The notes under the pieces: generated by a model
Told to the model about the DNA's origin: nothing
Database searches by the model: none
Seen by the model: only the letters and a program-made list of their open reading frames with translations
Made by a program: the position numbers and the translations under genes
Origin: Cocos nucifera
Lineage: Eukaryota; Streptophyta; Magnoliopsida; Arecales; Arecaceae
Direction: 5' to 3'
Assembly: GCA_006176705.1 (NCBI GenBank)
Contig: QRFJ01002116.1
Location: 1 to 64,000, forward strand
Length of the DNA: 64,000 nt
Shown here: positions 43,265 to 56,161 of the stretch, one piece after another
Layout of the letters: the number at the start of each line of letters is the position of its first letter
Position numbering within the stretch: the first letter of the stretch is position 1

Positions 43265-45541
43265 TGAAGGAAAATCCTAATTTTTCGGATCAGGTTCGTT
43301 CAGATCTGATCGAATCAAGAGATATATTTCAAAAAATTTTCTCTTTGCTCAAAATCAGATCTAGGATGTTTCAGATCTGATCTTTATTATTCTAATAATT
43401 AAAATAAAATCTAGATAAATTAAATTAAATTTAATTTACTTTGATGTAGGGTAATCCTATTACCCATTAATGATCCTGTAAGCAGCGAAAGGTTCTGGAT
43501 CTAGCCACACAAGTGCCTGGCCTCTACCAGTATCCACTTGGACTGGATCTGGAGATCCTCTTTTTCTCTATCATGTCTCCAAAAATCAGATCTGAATCTG
43601 ATTTGGAGGATCTTCAAAATACCTTTTGAAGATTAGTAGTTGTCCTTTGCAGCAGCGCAGCCTTCTAGCTTTCTGTCGCCTTTCTCTCATTTAAATTGTA
43701 CCAACTAAGATCCCAAACTACTTTGGGCGTGGAGAGGAGAGGGAGAAGATGGGCTTGGCATGGAGGAGGAGGAGAGAGCCAGCCTTGGGGCATGGGAATT
43801 GTGTTCTTTCTTTGAGTTGGGCGCAGGTTCTTATTTATAGACTATGTGTGATCCAACTCCTCTTCTTCCCAACCAATCACAACCCTTTGTGAAATCAGAT
43901 CTAAATCTAATTGGTGAAAATAGAGTCCCTTGAATTTCTTCTTAGATGGCATCTAAGACCAGTCAAACTTGGTTCTTAGGAGAAGTCTATTTGAAATCAA
44001 AAAAGGAGATGGAGTCCCTATCCAACAAGGACTCCTGGGCGCCTCCAGCTTGGGCACACGCCAAGGGTGGTGTGCACCCTCCTTCTTGCTAGGTTTTGAT
44101 AGGGGGACAAGCCCCCCACCAGCTCTCCAATAGGTGTGTGACATGTGGATAGAAGTCAAAGTATCAATGGTCAACATTTGACTAGTCAAAGGTCAACTTT
44201 TGACCAAAGTCAAAGGACGAGAAATGGCAGGTGACCAAAAATGGCAGGTATTATCTTACAAAATAAGACAACCCTTTTCTGACCTGGACAAGGCTCCAGT
44301 CAGACCAAGTGAAGGCCTCTGATCGAGCACAAACTCCTTTGGCTCAGTCAGGACAACTATTTATGATAGTAAAAGAAGAACGTTAGGTTCAATCGAGTGC
44401 TAGCACGATTTTCTTGAACCTAATTGAATCTCATTCAGATCAATTGAACTGGATCAGTTCAATTGATGATCACCAGATTCAAACCCTTATTTGTGTGACC
44501 AGTTAGGTTCAGTTCTGTATGGTAATGGGATATGTCATGATCTCTATCATCGACATCATCGAAACTCCTTTCGATGGATCAGAACTCTTCTGATTCGAAC
44601 AGCTAGAATGATCGATCATCTAAATCATTCTAATTGCTCCCAAAATCCACCAGTGACACCTAGCAGTATATGGTGGCAACCCATCAGAGCTGAATGCGAA
44701 CCTCTTGGTGCAGCTACCTGTGTGATTAAGTTCTTCTATCTTGAGCCCCGATCAGATTAGGGTTAAGGTGAACTCGTCAAACCCTAGTTTCTGTCATATG
44801 ATGTAATCATTCGATTCAAGTCCGATGTGAAAATCTAAATAGAAACTCTTTCTATTATTTCACTCTGCCATGGCCATGGGCTTCTGGACTTGATTCTCAT
44901 GATCATCATAGGGCTGCTCCTCTACCACCGAGGTAGATAGATTCCATCTTGATGCAATCCAGTTCCTACAATGAACATGCTATAGCCAACATACACCTCA
45001 GGATTTCCGAATGGCTAGGAGATCGAGTAATGGTGTAGTCAAACTATAACACCCTCAAGGTGAACTGTCGATGCACCTCAGGATCAAAGAACCAGACACA
45101 CTACTATGCAGCATCGAGTCAGTCATTGACGAGAAGGTAGACTTCCTAATGACTACTCGAGGTGGTCACGCTCAGTGCCCTCATTCTCTAACGAGTACCT
45201 ATACTCTCACTCTGGTGTCTCCACACCATAGACTCAAGACTCATCTACTAAAGAGAAGTGATTGTACACCAACCTTTCGGATCAATCACCATCCTCGTGA
45301 TGATCCTATGGTCGGGAGCATTTTATGAGTTAATAATGATTATTCATGTCTTAAATTTTCAACTCTTGAAAATATGAATTATCATTACCATTAACTCAAA
45401 GGATGTATCACAGACACTAAATACACATATGTGATAGAAAATAACCCATTTTATTGATTATAGTCAAAATTATAATTTTGCCCCTAGAAGTGTATTACAA
45501 GTGTCAGCCAATTCTGGCTTCTAGGGCACATATATCTAACA
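43265..45541 (-). repeat. E4 3' LTR (2277 bp)
   Basis: Inverted copy of the E1-family LTR, somewhat more diverged than the 5' one (for example near 43700-44100). TATA box at 43832-43839. Confidence 0.92.
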
Positions 45542-45555
45542 ATCTCCCACTTGTC

Positions 45556-47355
45556 CTAAAGCCAATTGGCTACAAGTCTAAGTCCCATCTTCTCAAGGTG
45601 GGCTTCGATCTTCTGTTGGCCCAATGGCTTTGTAAGTGGGTCTGCCACATTATCTGCGGAGTCGACTCTCTTGACCTCGACGTAACCCTTCTCGAGGTAA
45701 TCGCGGATGAGGTGGTATCGCCGCTCAATGTGCTTGGATTTCTGGTGAGACCTCGGCTCCTTAGCAAGGGCTATGGCGCCATTGTTGTCGCAGTATAGAG
45801 GAATGGCATCTGATGGCATTACTCCAATTTCTGCAGCAAACTTCTTGTACCAGAATGCTTCCTTCGCAGCCTCTGATGCAGCGATATATTCTGCTTCCAT
45901 GGTGGAATCTGCTATCACGGTTTGCTTGGAACTCTTCCAGCTGACAGCACCACCATTGCACACAAACAGACTCCCAGATGTCGACTTTCGATCATCTACA
46001 TCGGACATGAAATCCGAGTCTGTGTATCCCTGGACTTGGAGTTCTCCATTACCAAAGACCAACATCATATCCTTAGTTCTTCTCAAGTACTTAAGGATAC
46101 ATTTCACAGAAGTCCAGTATTCTTCACCTGGATTTGACTGATATCTGCTTGTGACACTCACAGCATGGGCTATATCAGGTCGTGTACATAGCATGGCATA
46201 CATGAGGCTCCTATTGTAGAAGCATAAGGGATCTTGCTCATGCGTTCTATTTCCTCAGGTGTGCTAGGGCACATCTTCTTGGAAAGATGAATACCATGTC
46301 TGAAGGGTATTAATCCCCTCTTAGAGTTTTCCATACTAAACCTCTTTAGTACTTCCTCTATGTACATCTTCTGTGAAAGTCCTAGCATCCTATTCGGTCT
46401 ATCCCTATAGACCTTAATTCCTAGAATAAAGGATGCTTCACCTAGGTCTTTCATGGAGAATTCCTTGGACAACCATATTTTGACTGTCGTCAACATGGGA
46501 ATATCATTCCAATAAGGAGGATGTCATCCACGTACAATACGAGGAAGACAACAGCGCTCCCACTGACCTTTTTGAAGACACACGATTTCTCTTCATTTTT
46601 GATGAAACCAAACATTTTGATCACATCATTGAAATGAGTGTTCCAGCTCCGAGATGCTTGCTTAAGTCCATATATGGACCTTTGCAGCTTGCAAACCTTG
46701 TGATCAGTATCACTGGATGTGAAACCTAGCGGCTGTTCCATATAGATATCTTCCTCAAGATATCCATTTAAGAATGCCATTTTCACGTCCATTTGCCATA
46801 TTTCATAATCGAAATAGGCTGCAACGGCAAGCAATGTGCGGATGGATTTTAGCATAGCCACTGGAGAAAAGGTATCCTGATAGTCAATGCCTTCGCATTG
46901 ACTATAACCTTTTGCCACTAGTCTAGCCTTGAATGTCTCCACATTCCCATCTGCACCAATCTTTCTCTTGTAGATCCATTTACACCCAATAGGTACTATA
47001 CCTTCTGATTGGATCTACCAAGGTCCAGACTTGGTTTGAGTGCATCGAGTCAATTTCTGACTGCATTGCCTCTAGCCATTTCTCGGAGTTGATATCTGAT
47101 ATCACCTCATTGTAGGTTTTGGGATCATCACCATGAGCACCATTACCTACGAGGAACATTTTCTCTACTTCCTCTGAAATAATACCTAAGTATCTTTCAG
47201 AGGGATGGAAAAACTCTTTTTGATCTATGAGGTGGAGGAGGTAGTGTTCTTATTAGCTTAACCTGATTTGGTTCCAATTGGTCCTTAGCTCATTGTACTT
47301 GTGAGACTTTCTCATCAAGCTTAATCTACTTTTCAATGCCGCTATCTTGAATAAA
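45556..47355 (-). pseudogene. pol: E4 reverse transcriptase and RNase H, frameshifted
   Basis: Minus strand. RT N-terminal part from about 47300. A short insertion near 47010 breaks the frame ahead of FKRKIGADG. The frame 46942-46490 runs through MDVKMAFLNGYLEED to the catalytic YVDD near 46520. A one-base loss near 46505 shifts frame just after LLIG; 46496-46200 continues; another base lost near 46208 shifts again. RNase H is then open from 46203 to 45556 with the full Asp-Glu-Asp set (GYTDSDF, MEAEYIA, YCDNNGAIAL) and end LRLVANWL. Unlike E1 and E2 it lacks the RNase H deletions. Three small indels are the whole damage. Confidence 0.92.
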
Positions 47356-47561
47356 CTATTTTTCAAGAAAGATGGCATGTCAACTCACAATCACATTGTG
47401 GTCTTCTGGAATGTAGAAATAGTATCCTAATGACTCTTTAGGATATCCTATGAATCGAGCTCTGAAGGACCTAAACTCTAACTTGTCCGCTTGTTGTCTT
47501 TTGACATGAGCCAGACAACTCCAAATTCTGAGATGACTCAGACTTGGTTTCTTACCATGCC
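47356..47561 (-). pseudogene. pol: E4 integrase C-terminal end
   Basis: Minus strand. LSHLRIW, KRQQADKLEFRSFRARFIGYPKE and the end IFLEK, then TAG at 47358-47356, the same stop as in E1 and E3. The rest of the integrase core is in the gap. Confidence 0.88.
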
Positions 47562-48561
47562 NNNNNNNNNNNNNNNNNNNNNNNNNNNNNNNNNNNNNNN
47601 NNNNNNNNNNNNNNNNNNNNNNNNNNNNNNNNNNNNNNNNNNNNNNNNNNNNNNNNNNNNNNNNNNNNNNNNNNNNNNNNNNNNNNNNNNNNNNNNNNNN
47701 NNNNNNNNNNNNNNNNNNNNNNNNNNNNNNNNNNNNNNNNNNNNNNNNNNNNNNNNNNNNNNNNNNNNNNNNNNNNNNNNNNNNNNNNNNNNNNNNNNNN
47801 NNNNNNNNNNNNNNNNNNNNNNNNNNNNNNNNNNNNNNNNNNNNNNNNNNNNNNNNNNNNNNNNNNNNNNNNNNNNNNNNNNNNNNNNNNNNNNNNNNNN
47901 NNNNNNNNNNNNNNNNNNNNNNNNNNNNNNNNNNNNNNNNNNNNNNNNNNNNNNNNNNNNNNNNNNNNNNNNNNNNNNNNNNNNNNNNNNNNNNNNNNNN
48001 NNNNNNNNNNNNNNNNNNNNNNNNNNNNNNNNNNNNNNNNNNNNNNNNNNNNNNNNNNNNNNNNNNNNNNNNNNNNNNNNNNNNNNNNNNNNNNNNNNNN
48101 NNNNNNNNNNNNNNNNNNNNNNNNNNNNNNNNNNNNNNNNNNNNNNNNNNNNNNNNNNNNNNNNNNNNNNNNNNNNNNNNNNNNNNNNNNNNNNNNNNNN
48201 NNNNNNNNNNNNNNNNNNNNNNNNNNNNNNNNNNNNNNNNNNNNNNNNNNNNNNNNNNNNNNNNNNNNNNNNNNNNNNNNNNNNNNNNNNNNNNNNNNNN
48301 NNNNNNNNNNNNNNNNNNNNNNNNNNNNNNNNNNNNNNNNNNNNNNNNNNNNNNNNNNNNNNNNNNNNNNNNNNNNNNNNNNNNNNNNNNNNNNNNNNNN
48401 NNNNNNNNNNNNNNNNNNNNNNNNNNNNNNNNNNNNNNNNNNNNNNNNNNNNNNNNNNNNNNNNNNNNNNNNNNNNNNNNNNNNNNNNNNNNNNNNNNNN
48501 NNNNNNNNNNNNNNNNNNNNNNNNNNNNNNNNNNNNNNNNNNNNNNNNNNNNNNNNNNNNN
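47562..48561. other. Assembly gap, 1000 N
   Basis: Integrase sequence lies on both sides. By comparison with E1 (about 2210-2695) only about 0.5 kb should be missing, so the 1000-bp length is a placeholder. Confidence 0.98.
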
Positions 48562-50028
48562 TGTGGCCCTTTCCCCATGTCCAACAAAAGGGAGTTTAGT
48601 CATTTTGCCTTGAAGACAAGATTCACAAGTTGGATATGACTCGAAAGTCAATGGACTCAATAGCCCATTTTTCTCCAATTGTTGATCCTATCTTCTGCTA
48701 TATGACCTAATCTCAGGTGCCATAGATATCTGTCGTTTGGACTATCCCTAGGTCGTTTGGCATTCACGTTTTGCTCGATAGTTAGAACAGGTACATCAAT
48801 ATGTAGCTGATAAAGACCATTAATAAGAAAACCATTTGCAATTTTATTTCTTTCATAAAGAATGTTACAATGGTCCTTAAAGAAGGTAATCACATAGCCT
48901 TCTTGTGCTAAGCATGAAACAGAAATCAAATTCCTGCTAGCTGCAGGCACATAATAACAGTCTTTCAAAACTAAGTCTAAACCAGATGGTAATCGAAGAG
49001 GGTATGTTCCCACGGCTACTGCAGCAACTCTTGCTCCATTACCGATGCGTAGGATCATGTCTCCATCCCTCAACCTCCTGCTATCCTCAAGACCCTGCAT
49101 GGAAGTGCACAGATGAGCACTAGAACCAGAGTCAAGCACCCAACTGGATGCAGAAGAAACCGTAAGGTTAGACTCAATAACGAGCATACCTCCAGAAGGA
49201 CCTTCCTTCTTGTTCTTCAGGGTGGCCAGGTAAGTAGGGCAGTTCCGCTTCCAATGGCCGTCGCTGTTGCAATGGAAACACTTTCCTTTGACATCGGCCT
49301 TCTTTCTTCGGCTCTGCCTTCTTCTTCTTTGATCCTTCCACCTTCTTGCTTTTTCACAGACTTCTTTTTCTTTCCATAAGACTTTCTTTTGGAAGAAGTC
49401 CATTCCATAGCAAGAACTGAGCCTTTAGAACCTTTCATAGAAAGCTCAGCGGTAACCAGCATATTCATTAATTCGGCCAAGGAATTTTGAAGTTTATGCA
49501 TGTGGTAATTCATGATGAATTGCCCATATGCATCAGTCAAGGATTGCAGAATAATATCATTCTGCAGATCCAAGTCTAACTTCACACCGAGCTTCTCAAG
49601 CTCTTCCATGTCCTTGATCATCATGTCAGACAGTGATCTTGGACTGACTGCCCATCACGCATCTTAGCCTTAAAAAGTCATTTCGTGACTTGATACTTTG
49701 GCTGCGCGACTCTGTTCACCAAACATCTCCTGCAGGTGAGCCAACATTTGGCGAGCAGTCCCGATATCTTCATGTTGGCGCTGGAGCTCATCAGACATCG
49801 AGCCCAACATGTAATATCTGGCCTTATTATCTTCGTCTATCCATTTTTCCAGAGACGCTCTCTGTTCAGTGGATGGACGGGCTGGTAAGGTGGGAGGGTC
49901 CTGGTCCAATACATGGGTTAACTTCTCGAAACCCAAAATAATTTTATAGTTCCTGAGCCAATCTTTATAATTGGGTCCAGTCAGTCTATGTGTGTCCAGG
50001 ATACGTGCCAATGGGTTGGACGCAGACA
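48562..50028 (-). pseudogene. gag-pol: E4 gag, protease and pre-integrase, broken
   Basis: Minus strand. ATG at 50028. Gag is open to about 49670, where one extra base near 49693 puts the frame into a TAA. The TGA seen in E1 and E2 is present as a triplet at 49680-49678 but out of the read frame because of that base. Gag resumes 49624-49330; an indel lies in the basic tract near 49310-49345. The zinc knuckle CFHCNSDGHWKRNC (about 49280-49240) and protease DSGSS (near 49135) lie in the frame 49403-48657, which also holds the pre-integrase zinc region. One further small indel lies near 48675. Confidence 0.9.
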
Positions 50029-51887
50029 TTTTTCTGTAGAGAGTCAAAGATTCTAGTTAGATACTGTAATTATGACTTGACCAATTTATTTAGAATTTTA
50101 TTTTTAAACAAATTAGCTTCCCACTATTTTCTCGGATCCCTACACTCCCTCTGTAGAGATGCAAAAATCTCCACGATTAATGATTTCTAGTGGGTGGTGC
50201 GGTCTCACCAACTGACTCATCACCTCACCTAACAGTTATTGGTGATGGGTTAGCCAATGAGTGAACAACTCTTGTTCAATGATTCTCTAATCATGGTGCA
50301 CCCAAACTTGGTCTCTAATTCATGAATCTCACCGTATCCGAAATATTGATCCACTCCTTAGTTAAGTCAGACCCACCATTTGCATAGACTGGGTTCCTAA
50401 TTGAGTCTCTCACCGTATCCAAAATATTGAGCCCAACTCATCCTCCAGCCCATAGCATCCAATGCCTAATAGACATGGTTGCATCTTCCCGGTGCAACTG
50501 AGCCACTGTATCCAGCCGAGAACAATCAACCCCGGGAAGGGCCCGCACATCTACAATGGTGGAAGACCTCAGACTTAATCTTTTCTTAGGGAGAATTGAT
50601 TCAGGTCTCATTAAACTAGACTTGTCATAGTCATAACAATTATGACTAACCTAGTGGCATGGGTTAGCTCGGATTATTGACCACCTCAGATCAGAACTGT
50701 GTCAACAGATATGGCCAGGTAAGTGAGATCCGGTGGAAGGAATATGCCATTAACTCGTACAAGAATGCATTCAGGTCGAGTAGCTTCCAATTAAAAACCA
50801 GTCGGTCGTATGTGCCAAACTTACCTTAGACACCAAATTGTTGAGTCAGAACCAATTGGGTTAGCCTACAATCCAGACTCTAACCTCTGAGCCTAATTAG
50901 GTCTTGCTTGATCGTGACTCGATCTTGACCCAGACTTAATCCTATTAGGCTGGTCAATTTAAGCATTGTTGATCCCATCTAACCAACTCTTGATTCGGTT
51001 TGATCAACCGCTTAGACCTAATTGAGCTACCCAAGCCCGAACCCAGTATTATGAATATGTCTTAGATCTGAAAATTCTCAATTTTAGACCTAATTAATAT
51101 TCCATAATCTTAATTCTTAATTAAGTAGGGTTCATAAACAAAATATGCACAATAAATCCTAGGGTTTCAGGATCTAGGGTTTTGCAGAAAGTAAGTTTTG
51201 GGTTTCTGATTAAGGACGAACACGCAGCACCCCTACACATCATAAGAACACCCCATCGAATGGAAGGAGAGGGCCTTTAAACCCTTCTTCATTCTTATGA
51301 CCGGACGGCCAAGAGGAACGCCTTAATCAGGAACATGTCAATACTACAAAACAGTTTTAGATCTATATCATATATCTCATATACAAATTAGATCTAATCA
51401 TGGCATATTTTGCATACATCTCATGTATCGAAATCATGCATATTTTCAGATCTAAATTATCTCATAATAATCTAAAAAATTAGATTTAAATTGATCTAAT
51501 CAAAATAAATTCTAATCTAGACAATTATGTAGAACTATTCTACAACTAGTCTAGACATGCATCAATCATATCTCATATGATATTTAAAATTAAATAATTT
51601 TTATTTGCTATTTTTTAGATGTTATTATAACAATTATAATATCAAAAAATAGTAAATAAATAGATCTAAAATATGATTTAATCAAATTAAATCAAAAACA
51701 TGCAAGACTATTCTATAGAACTATTCTATTTTAGAACTAGTCATGCATATTTTCTAATCTTAGATCCAAATCATTTAATTTTAATTTTTTCTGATTTTAG
51801 ATCTGATCACATCTCATGTGACATCTGAAATCACTTATTTTCTAATTAAAATAAATTTAAAATCAGATCTAAATTTTTAGAACCATG
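50029..51887 (-). other. E4 leader (about 1.86 kb)
   Basis: Same as the E2 leader, inverted, with the long hairpin near 51205-51332, the direct repeats near 50330-50425 and the acceptor-like site before gag. No ORF of note. Confidence 0.85.
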
Positions 51888-51899
51888 GCTCTGATACCA
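51888..51899 (-). other. E4 primer-binding site
   Basis: GCTCTGATACCA, inverse of TGGTATCAGAGC, beside the LTR. Confidence 0.92.
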
Positions 51900-51901
51900 G
51901 T

Positions 51902-54182
51902 TGAAGGAAAATCCTGATTTTTCCGGTCCAGGTTCGTTCAGATCTGATCAGATCAAGAGATATATTTCAAAAATTTTTCTCTTGATCTCAATCAGATCTT
52001 GATATGTTTCAGATCTGATTCTTATTATTTTAATAAATAAAATAAAATAAAGATAAATTAAATCAAATTTAATTTACCTGATTTGGGTAATCCTATTACC
52101 CTGTTGATGATCCTGATTGCAGCGGAAGGTTCTGGATCTAGCCACGCAAGCGCCTGGCCTCTACCGGTATCCACTCGGGTTGGATCTGGAGATCCTCTTC
52201 TTCTCTATCACACCTCCAAAAATCAGATCTGGATCTGATCTGGAGGATCTTCAAAACTCTTTTGAAGATCTGCAGTCGTCCTTTTGCAGCAGCGCAGCCT
52301 TCTTGCTTTTGATCGCCTTTCTCTTGATCTGGAATCGCACCAACCAAGTCCAAAACTCTTTTGGACGTGGAGAGCAAGGGGAGAAGAGACTATTGGCATG
52401 GAGGAAGGAGGGGAGAGGCAGCCTTGGGGCATGGGAATTGTTTCATTTCTTTGAGTTGGGCGCAGGGTCTTATTTATAGACTAAGCTGTGATCCAACTCC
52501 TCTTCCTTCCCAACCAATCACAACCCTTTGTGAAATCAGATCTAAATCTGATTGGTGGAAATAGAGTCCCCTGGATTCCTCCTTAGAGGGTGCCTAAGAC
52601 CAGTCAAACTTGGATTCTTAGTAGAACTCTAATTGGAATCCAAAAAGGGAGATGGAGTCCTTGTCCAACAAGGACTCCTAGGCGCCTCCAACTTGGGCTC
52701 ACGCCACCCAGGGTTGGCGTGCGCCCTTCTCCTTGCCAGGTTCTGGCAGGGGGACAGGCCCCCACCAGCTCTCCAATAGGTGCATGACATGTGGTCAAAA
52801 GTCAAAGTGTCAATGGTCAACATTTGACCAGTCAAAGGTAGACTTTTGACCAAAGTCAAAGAACAAGAAATGGCAGGTGACCAAAAATGGCAGGTAATGT
52901 CTTACAAAATAAGACAACCTTTTCTGACTTGGACAACCTCCAGTCAGACCATATGAAGGCCTCTGATTGAGCACAAACTCCTTTGGCTCAGTCAGGACAA
53001 CTTATTTATGATAGTAAAAGAAGAACGTTAGGTTCAATCGAGTGCTAGCACGATTTCCTTGAACCTAATTGAATCTCATTCAGATCAATTGAACTAGATC
53101 AGTTCAATTGATGATCACCAGATTCAAACCCTTGTTTGTGTGACCCAGTTAGGTTCAGTTCTGTATGGTAATGGGATATGTCATGATCTCTATCAGACAT
53201 CATCGAAACTCCTTTCGATGGATCAGAACTCTTCTGATTCGAACAGCTAGAATGATCGATCATCTAAATCATTCTAATTGCTCCCAAAATCCACCAGTGA
53301 CACCTAGCAGTATATGGTGGCAACCCATCAGAGCTGAATGCGAACCTCTTGGTGCAGCTACCTGTGTGATTAAGTTCTTCTATCTTGAGCCCCGATCAGA
53401 TTAGGGTTAAGGTGAACTCGTCAAACCCTAGTCTCTGTCATATGATGTAATCATTCGATTCGAGTCCAATGTGAAAATCTAAATAGAAACTCTTTCTATT
53501 ATTTCACTCTGCCATGGCCATGGGCTTCTGGACTTGATTCTCATGATCATCATAGGGCTGCTCCTCTACCACCGAGGTAGATAGATTCCATCTTGATGCA
53601 ATCCAGTTCCTACAATGAACATGCTATAGCCAACATACACCTCAGGGTTCCATATGGCTAGGAGACCGAGTAATGGTGTAGTCAAACTATAACACCCTCA
53701 AGGTGAACTGCCGATGCATCTCAGGTCAAAGAACCAGACACACTACTGCAGCATCGAGTCAGTCATTGACGAGAAGGTAGACTTCCCTAATGACTACTCG
53801 AGGTGGTCACGCTCAGTGCCCTCGTTCTCTAACGAGTACCTGTACTCTCGCTCCGGTGTCTCCACACCGTAGACTCAAGACTCATCTACTAAAGAGAAGC
53901 GATTGTACACCAACCTTCCGGATCAATCACCATCCTCGTGATGATCCTATGGTCGGGAGCATTTTATGAGTTAATAATGATTATTCATGTCTTAAATTTT
54001 CAACTCTTGAAAATATGAATTATCATTACCATTAACTCAAAGGATGTATCACAGACACTAAATACACATATGTGATAGAAAATAACCCATTTTATTGATT
54101 ATAGTCAAAATTATAATTTTGCCCCTAGAAGTGTATTACAAGTGTCAGCCAATTCTGGCTTCTAGGGCACATATATCTAACA
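51902..54182 (-). repeat. E4 5' LTR (2281 bp)
   Basis: Inverted E1-family LTR; TATA box at 52471-52478; W-box cluster 52795-52862; palindrome near 52655-52680. Confidence 0.94.
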
Positions 54183-54784
54183 ATTTCCATTTCTAAAGCC
54201 ATTGCAGTTGTTCTTCTCTTCAAGTTAGGAGATTTCTCTCATAATTCTTAATAGACTATAGGGGTGCTTACACCCTTGGGATTTAGAAAAGCTATCTTCA
54301 CATCCATTTGCCAGATCTCATAGTCTAGATGGATAGCAATGGCAAGCATGATCCGAATGGACTTGAGCATTACCATAAGAGAGAACATCTCATTATAGTC
54401 AATACCATAACGTTGATGATACCCCTTGGCAACTAGATAGGCTTTATAAATCTTCACCTTTTCATCTGCACCCCTCTTCATTTTGAAGACCCATTTACAT
54501 CCAATGGGTTTAACCCCTTCAAGTGGGTCAACTAATGTCCATACATCATTGATCTTCATGGAATCCATTTCGGATCTCATGGCTTCTAGCCATTTCTTAG
54601 AGTCGGATCTCTGCATTGCATCCATATGAGTGATTGGATCCTCATCGTTCTCATCGAGTTCGATGGGATCACCATCCAAGATCAAGAATCCATAGTATCT
54701 ATCCAGATGGTGGGGTACTCTACCGAATCGCCTTAATGATGCGGGTTCACTAGGCTTTGGATCTGATCTGATCAAATCCAACAT
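54183..54784 (-). pseudogene. pol: E5 RT N-terminal part
   Basis: Minus strand. VWTLVDPLEGVKPIGCKWVFK, KAYLVAKGYHQRYGIDYNE and YEIWQMDVKIAFLN are intact RT fingers and palm blocks, open over 178 codons (54784-54248). After AFLN the coding similarity stops near 54290. The last 100 bp before E4 do not encode RT; they resemble the end of an internal region (ATGGCTTTAGAAATGGAAAT). About 120 codons including YVDD are therefore missing between here and 43264. Confidence 0.88.
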
Positions 54785-56161
54785 AGGTTCAACATTCTAT
54801 ATCAGACTTTCTACCTATTGAACTTCATCAAGTTTAACCTTAGAGGCAACGGTTCCTTCATCAAGAAACTCCTTTTCCAAAAAGGTTGCCCTAAGGCTGA
54901 TGAACATCTTTTGTTCATCAGCATGGTAGAAATAGAATCCTTTGGTCTCTTTTGGGTATCCTATGAATGTACACTTGTCAGACCTAGGTCCAAGTTTGTT
55001 TGTAACTAATCGTTTGACATAAGTCGGGCACCCCCAAACCCTAAGGTATGAAAGTGCTGGCTTACGCTCTGTCCATATCTCATATGAGATTTTAGCTACA
55101 GACTTACTTGGAATCCTATTTAATAGATAACAAGTCGATTCGAGTGCATATCCCTAGAAAGATATAGGTAAGTTGGCAAATCCCATCATGGATCGGACCA
55201 TGTCTAACAGAGTCCAATTCCACCTTTCAGACATACCATTATGCTGTGGTATTCCAGGAGGAGTTCGTTGGAAGAGAATTCCATTCTCTTCTAGATATGT
55301 AAAAAACTCATCAGAAAGGTATTATCCTCCTCGGTTAGATCGAAGAGTTTTAATACTCTTTTTAGTTTATTTTTTTACTTTACTTCGAAATCGTTTGAAT
55401 ATTTTAAAACTATCCGACTTATGTTTCATCAAATAGACATATCCATATCTAGATAGATCATCTGTAAAAGTGATGAATTAGACATATTCATCTCTAGCAC
55501 TTATGCTCATTGGTCCACATAGATCAGTATGTATTAGATATAAGAGCTCATTGGCTCTCTCATCTTTTCCAGTAAAAGGTGACTTAGTCATTTTACCAAG
55601 AAGATAGGGCTCACAGGTTGGAAGTGATTCACAACTATTAACTTTGAGGATTCCTTCCTGAGTCAACATGTTTATCCTGTTCTTGTTTATATAACCTAGC
55701 CTATAATACCATAAGTAGATATCTGATACATTATCTAATCTTGGATGCTTGCTAGTAGAATAGACTACATTAACAGGTTGTGATAACATATATACACCAT
55801 TGTTCAATTGTCCATAGAAAGAAGTAACACCATTCACAATGACATTACAAACTCATTTCTTTATTAAAATTTTATAATTATTCATGGCCAAAAGGCCTAC
55901 AGAAATGATATTTAAAAAAAAACTAGGATAGAAATGAAAATCATTAAGAACAATGGTATGAGATTCAAATACAAGTTTCAAAATTTCTAAAGCTAGAACT
56001 GAAACTGGTCTTCCATCTCCAACGTTTAGGAATCTCTCATCTTGCTCAAATATTCTACTGACCTGCAACCCTTGCAATGAATTGCAAATATGGTAAGGAC
56101 TATCGATATCCAATAGCCAGTCAGTAATACCATAAATAGATAAATTACAAGGAGTTATCAT
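54785..56161 (-). pseudogene. pol: E5 protease and integrase, broken
   Basis: Minus strand from 56161. The protease motif is WLLDIDSPYHIC, where DSGSS is expected, so the catalytic site is lost. Pre-integrase zinc region near 55720-55600 (YYRLGYINKNRI, CEPYLLGKM). Integrase core: LIHTDLCGP (Asp), FTDDLSRYGYVYLM, LRSNRGG (the second catalytic Asp is Asn), NGMSERWN (Glu). The end reads FLEKEFLDEG, with a Glu codon (GAG) where E1, E3 and E4 have TAG. Several stops (near 55480, 55345, 55320 and 55110). Inactive. Confidence 0.9.

Larger units (their letters stand above)
43265..54182 (-). mobile_element. E4: E1-family copia element, minus strand, nested in E5
   Basis: LTRs 43265-45541 and 51902-54182 bracket RNase H, RT, (gap), protease, gag and the long leader. 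The element is inserted in the RT of E5. The flanks are GAATT on the left and ATTTC on the right: no perfect 5-bp duplication, only a short shared AAT. Confidence 0.92.
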
